Source: Algoriphagus sp. A40
GTDB lineage: Bacteria; Bacteroidota; Bacteroidia; Cytophagales; Cyclobacteriaceae
Direction: 5' to 3'
DNA length: 64,000 bases
Assembly (NCBI RefSeq): GCF_002002735.1
Contig: NZ_MUNY01000028.1
Span: forward strand, 1 to 64,000
Positions within the stretch are counted from its first letter, which is position 1, and each line of letters starts with the position of its first letter. This document shows positions 35,715 to 43,270 of this stretch, piece by piece. The notes beneath the pieces are model-generated. The model saw nothing but the letters and a program-made list of their open reading frames with translations, made no database searches and was not told where the DNA came from. The translations under genes were made by a program, and so were the position numbers.

Positions 35715-37418
35715 ATGGATATGAAATTGCAAGTATTATCAGTTTCCTTTTTTTGTTTCTTGTTTTTGGGCCTTGGTTATAAGGTTAAATCACAGACAAT
35801 TCCGGTCGGGACGCCGGTTTTGGATGAATATCTAAGGAGGCAACAGCTTTTGGGGAAGGTTGATTCGGCTTCCTCATGGATGATCCGGCCAATTTTTCCA
35901 ACTGAGGCATTTGGTGTTGAAAATGGATTTGATCTCGACAGCTCGGTGGTGGATCTGGACAATTCCAACCTGCATCGAAGAATCGGGAAAGACGGTTCGG
36001 GGAAATTTTTAGTGATGCCGGGTATTTATAAAGTGCAGTATAATTCCACCTATGCGTTTGGTGTGAATGATGGTGCTTTTATCCCAAACAGAGGATTTCA
36101 GCAGGTTTTTAACCCCGGAGTCTATGCCGAATATGGAAAATTCAGCCTGCAGTTTCAGCCCGAACTATTGATCGCCCAAAACCAGGATTACCTCGGTTTT
36201 CCATTGGAGCACCAGGCCACGATCCTGTTTTATTACGAATACATGAATCGTATCGATATGCCTGAGCGGTTTGGTACGGGCACCTTTGTCAAATTATACG
36301 CTGGGCAATCCAGTTTCAGGTTCAACCTGAAGGAGTTTTCTTTGGGTTTGTCCACCGAGAACCTCTGGTGGGGACCCGGTCGAAGAAATTCACTCTTACT
36401 GGGAAATAATGCCCCGGGTTTCCTCCATTTCACTTTGAATACCAGAAAACCTGTCAAAACAGAAATCGGATCTTTTGAGGGTCAGTTGATTTCAGGTTTT
36501 TTGAAGTCGACAGAATTTCTTCCGCCTTGGCCTGATTATAACATCCAGCAAAATCCGGTTTACATTCCAAAAAGAGGAAATGGGAACCGGTATATATCCG
36601 GGTTGATACTGACCTACCAGCCTAAATGGGTCCCGGGCCTGTTTTTGGGATATGGATCAGTCAATCATCTGTATCGGGAAGATATTTCGAGCTTTGGAGA
36701 CTTGATCCCTGTTTTCAATGGACGAAAGGGGCCATCCAATGTTTGGGATCCAATTCGTGATAAGCGTCAGCAATTTAGCTCCGGATTTTTCAGATGGTTG
36801 AGTCCTGCAGGCCATTTTGAGTTTTATGGGGAATATGGTACTAGAGGAAACAGCCGCAAGTTTGAAGAGTTTATCACTACTCCCGAGCAGGGAAGGGCAT
36901 TTACTTTTGGCTTTGCCCACCTTATGAATCTGAAGAAGCCTGGGAGATTCCTTGAGATAAGTTCAGAAATGACCCTTTCGGGTCAGACGATTCGGGAAGA
37001 AATCCGTCAGCTTCGCACCTGGTATATTCATGATCATGTGAGGCATGGTTATACCCATCAAGGACAGGTATTGGGGATAGGAAATGGTCCAGCGGCGAAT
37101 CAGCTTTTTGTAGGTTTGGCTTGGGTGGAGGGACTCAAAAAAATTGGGTTGCAGTTTGAAAGAATCGAATACAACAATGATTTCTACTATTACCGGTACG
37201 AGGCTTCTAAGGATTTCAGAAATAAGTATGTGGACTTGGTGTTGGGCTTGACTCCTGAATGGAACTTTGGAAGTTTTTTACTCGCAGGCAAATTCCAGTA
37301 CGTGAGTACCCTGAATTACAAGTGGTATTTGGAGAATCAGCCGGATCAATATTTCGTTCCGGGGTATGACAGGAAGAATTTTGTGGGCTCGGTCGGATTA
37401 ACTTACCTTTTTAAATAG
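35715..37418 (+). CDS. Wzi-family capsule assembly outer-membrane protein
   Basis: The 567-residue protein has a signal peptide (residues 1-26) and a beta-barrel of the Wzi family, which helps retain capsule on the cell surface. Typical segments are YLGFPLEHQATILFYYEYMNRID, SLGLSTENLWWGPGRRNSLLLGNNAPGF and a terminal aromatic-Phe-Lys strand (GLTYLFK). The gene is 3 bp after a lipoprotein gene and overlaps the glycosyltransferase gene, on the other strand, by 21 bp at the 3' ends. Function as capsule anchor is family knowledge. Confidence 0.9.
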   Translation: MDMKLQVLSVSFFCFLFLGLGYKVKSQTIPVGTPVLDEYLRRQQLLGKVDSASSWMIRPIFPTEAFGVENGFDLDSSVVDLDNSNLHRRIGKDGSGKFLVMPGIYKVQYNSTYAFGVNDGAFIPNRGFQQVFNPGVYAEYGKFSLQFQPELLIAQNQDYLGFPLEHQATILFYYEYMNRIDMPERFGTGTFVKLYAGQSSFRFNLKEFSLGLSTENLWWGPGRRNSLLLGNNAPGFLHFTLNTRKPVKTEIGSFEGQLISGFLKSTEFLPPWPDYNIQQNPVYIPKRGNGNRYISGLILTYQPKWVPGLFLGYGSVNHLYREDISSFGDLIPVFNGRKGPSNVWDPIRDKRQQFSSGFFRWLSPAGHFEFYGEYGTRGNSRKFEEFITTPEQGRAFTFGFAHLMNLKKPGRFLEISSEMTLSGQTIREEIRQLRTWYIHDHVRHGYTHQGQVLGIGNGPAANQLFVGLAWVEGLKKIGLQFERIEYNNDFYYYRYEASKDFRNKYVDLVLGLTPEWNFGSFLLAGKFQYVSTLNYKWYLENQPDQYFVPGYDRKNFVGSVGLTYLFK

Positions 37419-38270
37419 GGGTATTTTATTCAGGATTGTAAAGGAGATTTTTTGAAGGACAGCTCTGAAAATAATCCGCTTTTCGGAAAGGCTTAAAGGC
37501 AGTTTGAAGATTACTTCACAGATTGCCAGATATAATGCAGACCGGTTGGTAAAGCTATATTTCCATTGAATGGACAAGTTTTTTTTGGTGTAAACTTTTT
37601 CAAAAAGAATCTCATCCGAGCAAACAAAAGGGCCAAAGGAAGCAGCTCTGATCAGCCAAACCAAATCCAGGGCAAATTCTTTTTCCCCAAATCGCAAGGG
37701 TTCAATCGGCAATATTTTTGGCACAAAACTGCTTCTTAGTAATCCATGATAGGCTGCCCACCACTCAGGAATCTCAAGTTTGATCAGTGGGATAAGGCGA
37801 TCTTCCGGGCGGAGAGAGGAAGCAAATCCATGCGGAATAGAATCTTTGGAAGTGCCGTTTTCATAGGTGTTTTTCATTCCAGGTACACATAAAATTGCTT
37901 CAGGATTTTTTTCCAAAAGCACTACTTGCTCTGATATGAAATTCAATTTGGGAATGTCATCATGTGGATTGAAAAAGCAATAATCACTCGATTCTGAAGT
38001 GATCTTCCAAAAATGAATGGAGTTCCTCCACCAGCCTAGGTTATTTTCGTTTCGGAATAATTTGAACCTTGGGTCCTTTTGGCAAAAATCATCACAAATC
38101 TCAAGAGTACGATCAGTTGATGCATCATCACAAATCCAAATCTCAAAGTTCATATAAGTTTGCATTGAAAGGGCTTCCAAAGTGGCCAGGATGAATTTTT
38201 CAGCATTGAAGGCTGGTACATATCCGATTACTTTGGGAACCTTGGTCAATTGGCTGGATTCAATAGTCAA
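37398..38270 (-). CDS. family 2 glycosyltransferase
   Basis: A 290-residue GT-A fold glycosyltransferase with VIGYVPAFNAEKFI (15-28), the nucleotide-sugar motif ICDDASTDRT (46-55) and a DxD-like NPHDD near 100. It transfers a sugar from an activated donor; the sugar and acceptor cannot be read. Context with wecB and a Wzi-like gene suggests capsule or O-antigen synthesis. The start is TTG at 38270, since no ATG precedes the conserved core. The 3' end overlaps the convergent wzi-like gene. No transmembrane helix is obvious. Confidence 0.88.
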   Translation of the reverse strand: MTIESSQLTKVPKVIGYVPAFNAEKFILATLEALSMQTYMNFEIWICDDASTDRTLEICDDFCQKDPRFKLFRNENNLGWWRNSIHFWKITSESSDYCFFNPHDDIPKLNFISEQVVLLEKNPEAILCVPGMKNTYENGTSKDSIPHGFASSLRPEDRLIPLIKLEIPEWWAAYHGLLRSSFVPKILPIEPLRFGEKEFALDLVWLIRAASFGPFVCSDEILFEKVYTKKNLSIQWKYSFTNRSALYLAICEVIFKLPLSLSEKRIIFRAVLQKISFTILNKIPLFKKVS

Positions 38271-38416
38271 GATCTTGTTGTTTGAATTTTGGTAAATCGT
38301 AACAGAGGTAATATTATTCCACTATAAATTATTCTAAATTCTAAATTTGTGATGAATTTTCACCAACGCTTTTGCCTGATCGCTGATCCAGAAGTGCAAT
38401 AATAAAACTTAATGAA

Positions 38417-38932
38417 ATGAAAGCAGAAAAAGATAAAGTAATAGCAGTGGCATACACCCTACGAGTCGATGATGGAGAAAGTGGTCAGGAACTCTTTGAA
38501 TCGGTAACTGAGGAAAGCCCCTTTTACTTTTTGATGGGTTATCAAAATGTCTTGCCCAAATTTGAACAGGCAATTGAAGGGAAAATTGCCGGAGAAAGTT
38601 TTTCGGTAGCTATCGATTTCGAAAATGGCTATGGAGATTACGATGAAAATAAAAAAGTGATCATCCCAAAAGCCAATTTCAAGGAAGACGGAAAAAAGAA
38701 CAAAGACTTGCTCAAGGTCGGAAATGTAATCCCCATGCAGGATGACAAAGGAAACCAAATGCGCGGTGAAGTGACCAAGGTAGATTACCGTGGAGTACAT
38801 ATGGACTTCAATCCGCCTTTGGCAGGATTTGACTTATTTTTTGAGGGAAAAATAATCTCGATCCGAGAAGCCCAACCGGTGGAGATTGAGCACGGTCACG
38901 TGCATGGGCCTGATGGACATCACCACCATTGA
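38417..38932 (+). CDS. slyD: FKBP-type peptidyl-prolyl isomerase, SlyD-like
   Basis: The 171-residue protein has the SlyD layout: an FKBP domain with an inserted chaperone flap (IF domain, about 75-130) and a His-rich tail ending HGHVHGPDGHHHH. SlyD catalyses prolyl isomerisation, acts as a chaperone and stores nickel via this tail. Conserved points are YQNVLPKFEQAIEG (41-54), ENGYGDYDE and GFDLFFEGKIISI. A terminator-like hairpin follows. Metal role is family knowledge. Confidence 0.93.
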   Translation: MKAEKDKVIAVAYTLRVDDGESGQELFESVTEESPFYFLMGYQNVLPKFEQAIEGKIAGESFSVAIDFENGYGDYDENKKVIIPKANFKEDGKKNKDLLKVGNVIPMQDDKGNQMRGEVTKVDYRGVHMDFNPPLAGFDLFFEGKIISIREAQPVEIEHGHVHGPDGHHHH

Positions 38933-38957
38933 TTTTTCATAAAATGTATCCAGTTCC

Positions 38958-38988
38958 AAATGCCCTATTCACATTGAATAGGGCATTT
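38958..38988. terminator. hairpin after slyD
   Basis: AAATGCCCTATTC (38958-38970) pairs with GAATAGGGCATTT (38976-38988) around a 5-nt loop, ending in T3. A likely terminator for slyD. Confidence 0.75.
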
Positions 38989-39017
38989 GTCGTATGGTGG
39001 AGTAGGTAATGGGTAGG

Positions 39018-39025
39018 TAATTTTG
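39018..39025 (+). promoter_or_regulatory. -7 box TAATTTTG upstream of the GTG-start lipoprotein
   Basis: TAATTTTG fits TAnnTTTG and ends 35 nt before the GTG start at 39061. No -33 TTTG at proper spacing is evident. Confidence 0.4.
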
Positions 39026-39060
39026 ACCAGTTCAGTTTTAAAAACCTAACCATTTATTTT

Positions 39061-39576
39061 GTGAAAAATACAATCGAAATTTTTAAAAAGGCCGCCCTTC
39101 TGGTTTTTTTTGTAGCATTTATGGCATGTTCCAATGATGACGGTCAAGATGTTTCCGGTAGCGGGGAGGAGTTTTCGGCAAATGTCGCAGGAGTGGGTGC
39201 AATCGCCGCCTCCAAGGATTTTGACACCGTTTCTGGGACTAAAATTGCTGCGGGAGGGTCCAATGTACTGGTGCTTCAGGGCACAGACAACTCCGGCAAA
39301 GGATTTATGCTAAGATTGAATACTTACACCGGGATCGGTTCTTATTCTCTAGGATTTGGAAATATCGCCAACTCTGCCACCTACATTGGAGGTACAGCAG
39401 TGGGAGAGCAATACTCCACGGCATTCCAAGGAACCTCAGGTAACATTACTGTAACTTCTGATGACGGCAAAACCATCGAAGGAACCTTTGAATTTGTGGG
39501 AAAAGTAAACAACACTTCTGCCTCAGTCTCTGTATCCGAGGGCGTGTTTAAAGTCAATCTCCAAGAGGGTGGATAA
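39061..39576 (+). CDS. small lipoprotein, DUF6252-like
   Basis: A 171-residue lipoprotein with lipobox FMACS (Cys about 23) followed by an Asp/Gly/Ser linker, and a beta-sandwich-like body with the pattern FSANVAGVGAIAA ... VLVLQGTDNSGKGFMLRLNTYTG ... GTFEFVGK that resembles the Bacteroidota DUF6252 lipoproteins. It opens with GTG at 39061; no ATG is available in frame before the signal peptide. Function is unknown. It stands as a single transcription unit between two hairpins. Confidence 0.75.
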   Translation: MKNTIEIFKKAALLVFFVAFMACSNDDGQDVSGSGEEFSANVAGVGAIAASKDFDTVSGTKIAAGGSNVLVLQGTDNSGKGFMLRLNTYTGIGSYSLGFGNIANSATYIGGTAVGEQYSTAFQGTSGNITVTSDDGKTIEGTFEFVGKVNNTSASVSVSEGVFKVNLQEGG

Positions 39577-39661
39577 AGGAATCAAATTTTTTTAAAGTGT
39601 AGCTAGATTTTTTGAAATGGCAAATTTTCGGAGGATTAGGGTGATGATTCCGAAAATGAGC

Positions 39662-39687
39662 CGGGTTCCCGGGTGACCGGGAACCCG
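39662..39687. terminator. perfect GC hairpin with GTGA loop
   Basis: CGGGTTCCCGG (39662-39672) and CCGGGAACCCG (39677-39687) pair around GTGA, a GNRA-type tetraloop. Plus-strand sequence after it is ATTTCATTTTTT, so it terminates the lipoprotein gene and may also serve the convergent gene. Confidence 0.85.
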
Positions 39688-39690
39688 ATT

Positions 39691-40521
39691 TCATTTTTTC
39701 AGTTCGTAGCCGTAGGTTTTGTAAGCCAAGTCTATGCTAAGCTCACGAAGGCCAAGAATCCGATCCGAAGGGTACAGCAAATACGCTTTGGATAGTTGAT
39801 CAACAGCCTGCCCGAAGGCCTGGGTGTTGAAATGTACGATGGCATCATTGTAATATTGAAGACCTGCCAATTGCTTCAAGTTGACAATTCTGAAAATGGC
39901 ATTGTCACTGTAATCAATATGTTGACCAGCTAAACCCTGGTTCAGAACTTTCAATTTTGAATTTGCTTCCGGTCTGTAAGCATCCAGATAGTTCTGAACT
40001 TCTGAAGGCATGGTAATCATACCGCCTACAGGTAGTGTGCTTTCTAAAACCACTTTTTTACCCTCCAAATTGACAACAATAAAGACATGAAAGTCTGTCT
40101 CCACGATGTCAAAAGAGTATTCATATCTCTCAAGTAAAAGTCCTAAAGCCGCTGAACCGCTTACGCAATCGAACTTTCCTTCAGAAAGCATAGAGTTGAA
40201 ACTCGAATGCAGTTCGTATTTCTTGAGAAGTTTTTGGTGGGTTTTTTGGAAAATCTGGCGGAGAAAATTGAGCTCATCGCCTTTTTTGGATGCTTTTGAA
40301 TCAAGGTCTTCAACTAAGCTTGCCCAGGCATCTTCAGGACTTGTCTGGTCCGCTTGAACGGCCCTGAATAGTTGGAATGGGTCCTCATTTCCTGTTTTCC
40401 AAATATTCATCTCCAATTCAGAATCAAAGGTCAGGTTTTCATGCTCCAGCAATTCATTCTGAGGTTTGGCCACTTGTGCCAACCCTGTCAGAAGTAAGAG
40501 CGTGAATAAGACCTTTTTCAT
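39691..40521 (-). CDS. exported transglutaminase-like protein with C-terminal helical repeats
   Basis: A 276-residue protein with a signal peptide (residues 1-20). A plausible papain/transglutaminase-like catalytic triad is Cys119 (FDCVSGSAAL), His145 (FHVFIV) and Glu160 (VVLEST), in the spacing seen in bacterial transglutaminase-like proteases. The C-terminal 70 residues (YYNDAIVHFNTQAFGQAVDQLSKAYLL) look like a TPR-type helical repeat. Substrate is unknown. It has no operon partner; it reads away from rlmH. Confidence 0.72.
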   Translation of the reverse strand: MKKVLFTLLLLTGLAQVAKPQNELLEHENLTFDSELEMNIWKTGNEDPFQLFRAVQADQTSPEDAWASLVEDLDSKASKKGDELNFLRQIFQKTHQKLLKKYELHSSFNSMLSEGKFDCVSGSAALGLLLERYEYSFDIVETDFHVFIVVNLEGKKVVLESTLPVGGMITMPSEVQNYLDAYRPEANSKLKVLNQGLAGQHIDYSDNAIFRIVNLKQLAGLQYYNDAIVHFNTQAFGQAVDQLSKAYLLYPSDRILGLRELSIDLAYKTYGYELKK

Positions 40522-40623
40522 GTGATTATAATTGCTTTTTAGCGGTCACATGGAATCTCGCATGGTGGAAAAACTTCCCACTGTTTAAAGTATTTGTCAT
40601 GCTTGATTTCACATGAGATGAAT

Positions 40624-40669
40624 CTAATGTTAACCAATTGTGCCAAAGTTAACAATTTGGTAACATTAG
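40624..40669. repeat. long imperfect inverted repeat between rlmH and the transglutaminase-like gene
   Basis: CTAATGTTAACCAATTGT (40624-40641) is nearly the reverse complement of 40652-40669, differing by a shifted base. The site sits about 100 bp upstream of the transglutaminase-like gene. It could be an operator or a terminator for rlmH, but no T-tract follows. Confidence 0.45.
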
Positions 40670-40712
40670 AAAATGCCCCAGCTAAAAACTTAACATTGAG
40701 TACTCTAGGTAC

Positions 40713-41186
40713 TCATTCGTGATGATAGGGCTCGTTCTTTAAAATTGTAAAGGCTCGATAAAGCTGTTCTACAAAAAAAGGTCGGATCATTTGGTGGGAA
40801 AAAGTCATTTTTGAAATGGAGATTTTCCCGTTGGACCTTAAATAAAGTGCCTCAGAAAATCCATAAGGGCCTCCAATGACAAAGACCAATTGGCGAAGTC
40901 CCGAATTCATTTTCTTTTGCAGGTAATCGGAAAACTCAACAGAGGAAAATGTTTTCCCTCGCTCATCGAGAAGAATCAACTCATCGGAAGTTTGAATTTT
41001 TTTGAGGACCAATTCCCCTTCTTTTTCCTTTTGAATCTGCTCGGAAATCGACTTGGTGTTTTTTAAATCCGGAATAATGTCCAGTTCAAAGCGGACATAA
41101 AATCCTAAGCGAGTGGAATATTCCTCTAAAAGTTTTTGAATGGCAGGATGATCTGTTTTCCCTATGGCAATCAGCTTGATTTGCAT
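40713..41186 (-). CDS. rlmH: 23S rRNA pseudouridine-1915 N3-methyltransferase
   Basis: RlmH methylates pseudouridine 1915 of 23S rRNA in assembled ribosomes. The 157-residue length and the SPOUT-knot motifs match: VFVIGGPYGFSEALY (near 100-114) and SKMTFSHQMIRPFFVEQLYRA near the end. ATG 41186 gives MQIKLIAIGKTDHP, the usual N-terminus; the upstream in-frame start at 41240 would add 18 unrelated residues. Confidence 0.96.
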   Translation of the reverse strand: MQIKLIAIGKTDHPAIQKLLEEYSTRLGFYVRFELDIIPDLKNTKSISEQIQKEKEGELVLKKIQTSDELILLDERGKTFSSVEFSDYLQKKMNSGLRQLVFVIGGPYGFSEALYLRSNGKISISKMTFSHQMIRPFFVEQLYRAFTILKNEPYHHE

Positions 41187-41374
41187 CCTCCAAATATCTA
41201 AAAAAGCTTCAGAAAAATTTTTACGGAAAATTTTGAACAAAAACTAAAATCCGCTCAAGTAATTCTCCTACCGTACCTACCTGAAAAAGTCCATTTAGGA
41301 TTCTTAACAAATCTTTGACAAACAATCACTTAAGACAGACTGTTCGGCCCTCACAAACCAAAATAATTTCTACC

Positions 41375-41875
41375 ATGAAAAAAGTACTTTCTATTCTGAT
41401 GGTGATGACGATTTTCTTCGCTTCATCATTCACACCAAAATCTGCAAATGTTCACGAAGTTGAAGCGGACATCGTCGACTTGGCAGTATCCACTGAGTTT
41501 TTGTCCACTTTGGTGGCAGCTGTCAAAGCTGGAGATTTGGTCAACGTGTTGAAAGGTGATGGTCCGTTTACCGTTTTTGCGCCTACTAATGAGGCATTTG
41601 CAAAACTGCCGGCCGGAACTGTTGAGAACCTGTTGAAGCCTGAAAACAAGGCTCAACTAGTGGCGGTTTTGACTTACCACGTTGTGCCTGGAAAAGTAAT
41701 GTCGAAAGATCTGAAAAATGGCCAAAAGGCAAAAACAGTTCAGGGTTCTGAAATCACCGTAACCCTGAAAGACGGAAAAGCCATGATCAACAATGCAACT
41801 GTTACCGCAGCGGATATTGAGGCAAGCAACGGTGTGGTCCACGTAATCGACACGGTGATTTTGCCTAAGATGTAA
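41375..41875 (+). CDS. secreted fasciclin (FAS1) domain protein
   Basis: A 166-residue secreted protein with a signal peptide (residues 1-24) and a single FAS1 domain: [17 protein letters not shown] (about 62-78) with the H1 motif, then [13 protein letters not shown] and [14 protein letters not shown] (H2). FAS1 domains act in cell adhesion and matrix binding; here the partner is unknown. It ends in a strong terminator shared with the convergent gene. ATG 41375 is preferred over 41315 because it begins the signal peptide. Confidence 0.92.
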   Translation: MKKVLSILMVMTIFFASSFTPKSANVHEVEADIVDLAVSTEFLSTLVAAVKAGDLVNVLKGDGPFTVFAPTNEAFAKLPAGTVENLLKPENKAQLVAVLTYHVVPGKVMSKDLKNGQKAKTVQGSEITVTLKDGKAMINNATVTAADIEASNGVVHVIDTVILPKM

Positions 41876-41896
41876 TTCACCTCATTCCAAAAAAAT

Positions 41897-41926
41897 AAGC
41901 CCTCCGAGAAATCAGAGGGCTTTTTT
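41897..41926. terminator. bidirectional terminator between FAS1 and YcxB-like genes
   Basis: AAGCCCTC (41897-41904) pairs with GAGGGCTT (41915-41922) and is followed by T-run and preceded by an A-run, which suits both converging genes. Confidence 0.88.
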
Positions 41927-41927
41927 G

Positions 41928-42401
41928 TTATTTGATCAATTCTTTGCGCTTCAGAATTGTTTCAAGAAATTTCTTTTCGTTCTCGGTATTGAAAATCCGG
42001 AAAGGAAGGTGGATAAACTGTGCCTTGGAAAGGTAAAGAACAAATGCATCTTTGGTGAGTTCGACGCGCTTGACCATGTTCCACTGAACAGGCATTCCTT
42101 CTCGGGCATTGATTTTCATAAGAATTTGGCGGCTGTCGATTTCGTAGGCCAATTTTTGAAAAATTGGCTTATTCTGTTCCATTTGGGTAACCCCGGTAAA
42201 TTGGATGGTCCAAAAAAGAACATAAAGCCCGTAGGCGATCACAGCACCGATAAACCACCAAATGGATGCAATCCAGAAATACCCAAAGCATATCGCAAGG
42301 GCAATCAAAATAACCCACCATTGTTCTTTTAGGATGGATTTTAGGCCCATTTTGATGTAGGTTCCAGTCTCGAGCTGGTATTTTTTTGTTTTGATAATCA
42401 T
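41928..42401 (-). CDS. YcxB-like membrane protein
   Basis: A 157-residue protein with two close hydrophobic segments (about residues 28-48 and 50-70) and a C-terminal domain with EIDSRQILMKINAREGMPVQWNMVKRVELTKDAFVLYLSKAQFIHLPFRIF, the YcxB-like pattern (PF14317 type) with the common end of two strands then a helix. It is an inner-membrane protein; function is unknown. The gene is monocistronic and converges with the fasciclin gene. Confidence 0.8.
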   Translation of the reverse strand: MIIKTKKYQLETGTYIKMGLKSILKEQWWVILIALAICFGYFWIASIWWFIGAVIAYGLYVLFWTIQFTGVTQMEQNKPIFQKLAYEIDSRQILMKINAREGMPVQWNMVKRVELTKDAFVLYLSKAQFIHLPFRIFNTENEKKFLETILKRKELIK

Positions 42402-42551
42402 CGGTTACAAATTAGAGAGCGCAAATATCCACCTATCCGAGTGATTAAGCAAGTCCGATAAAATCATAAATAGGGGTATTAGATGAAACAAATGGATTAA
42501 TCCGTTGATTTAGAATTTCCATTCGTTTATATTATATGAAAATCATCAGCT

Positions 42552-42782
42552 ATGAACAGTCTTGTGATAGATCTTTTTATGTGCGGTGTAGCTTATGTCA
42601 TTTTGATCTATTTTGTGGCTACGATGACAAAAAACTCCCTCAGGAGAGGAAATAGTAATAATGATGATGGGGACGGAGGAATTGAAAACCTAACCCCACC
42701 AAAAATTGATTTGCCTCCAGGGGTGATTTGGCCATCGGATGTCCCAAAAAAATCAAAGTCTCCCGAGCCGATTGACTTCTAG
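42552..42782 (+). CDS. small single-TM protein, unknown function
   Basis: A 76-residue ORF with one N-terminal hydrophobic helix (residues 5-25) and an acidic, Asn/Gly-rich then Pro-rich cytoplasmic or periplasmic tail (PPKIDLPPGVIWPSDVPKK). I recognise no family. Its stop overlaps the convergent fur stop by 4 bp. Membrane-anchored proteins of this size are hard to recognise by homology; the coherent composition supports it. Confidence 0.62.
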   Translation: MNSLVIDLFMCGVAYVILIYFVATMTKNSLRRGNSNNDDGDGGIENLTPPKIDLPPGVIWPSDVPKKSKSPEPIDF

Positions 42783-43192
42783 TGACACTTTTCGCAAATG
42801 CCCTGAACCAACAGGCTCATTTCCTTTTTTTCAAATCCTGAAGGAAGTTTGATCTGGGGGAGAATAATATCTTCCAAACAGGTCGTTTCCCCGCAGATTT
42901 CACATTTGAAATGCACATGTTCGTGGCTGTGATTGTGCACAGTCTCTCCATGTGAACAAAGCGCATACTTAGTCGCGCCGCTGTCATCAAGGACTTTGTG
43001 AATCAGATCTTTATCCAAAAAAGTCTTCAGAGTACGATAGATCGTCACCCGATCAAACTGCTGATTGAGCGTTTCCTCCAGATCTGAATGCGAAAGGGCG
43101 ATGTTTTTGTCAAGAAATTCCTGAATGATTTCCTGTCTGCAATCGGTAATTCTGAGTTTGTGGGATTGTAATATGGTTAGCGGGCTCTGCAT
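42779..43192 (-). CDS. Fur-family transcriptional regulator
   Basis: A 137-residue metal-responsive repressor with the winged-helix DNA-binding part (LRITDCRQEIIQEFL, FDRVTIYRTLKTFL) and a dimerisation domain with His-rich sensor site (HNHSHEHVHFKCEICGETTCLED) and CxxC pairs (CEIC, CEKC) for structural zinc. Which metal it senses is not decided: the His-rich part may indicate zinc (Zur) or iron. Start: ATG at 43192; the upstream in-frame start at 43213 is a TTG that would add seven residues. Convergent with the small membrane gene. No target operator was found. Confidence 0.9.
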   Translation of the reverse strand: MQSPLTILQSHKLRITDCRQEIIQEFLDKNIALSHSDLEETLNQQFDRVTIYRTLKTFLDKDLIHKVLDDSGATKYALCSHGETVHNHSHEHVHFKCEICGETTCLEDIILPQIKLPSGFEKKEMSLLVQGICEKCH

Positions 43193-43239
43193 GACTTCCT
43201 TTTGGCTTTTCAAATTAACTCAAAAAATGGAAGTGAAAA

Positions 43240-43265
43240 AAAAGGCGCCAAATTCGGCGCCTTTT
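43240..43265 (-). terminator. terminator of the metzincin gene
   Basis: AAAAGGCGCC (43240-43249) and GGCGCCTTTT (43256-43265) pair around a 6-nt loop, giving on the minus strand a stem ending in a T-run, just 6 bp past the protease stop. Confidence 0.88.
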
Positions 43266-43270
43266 AAGTG

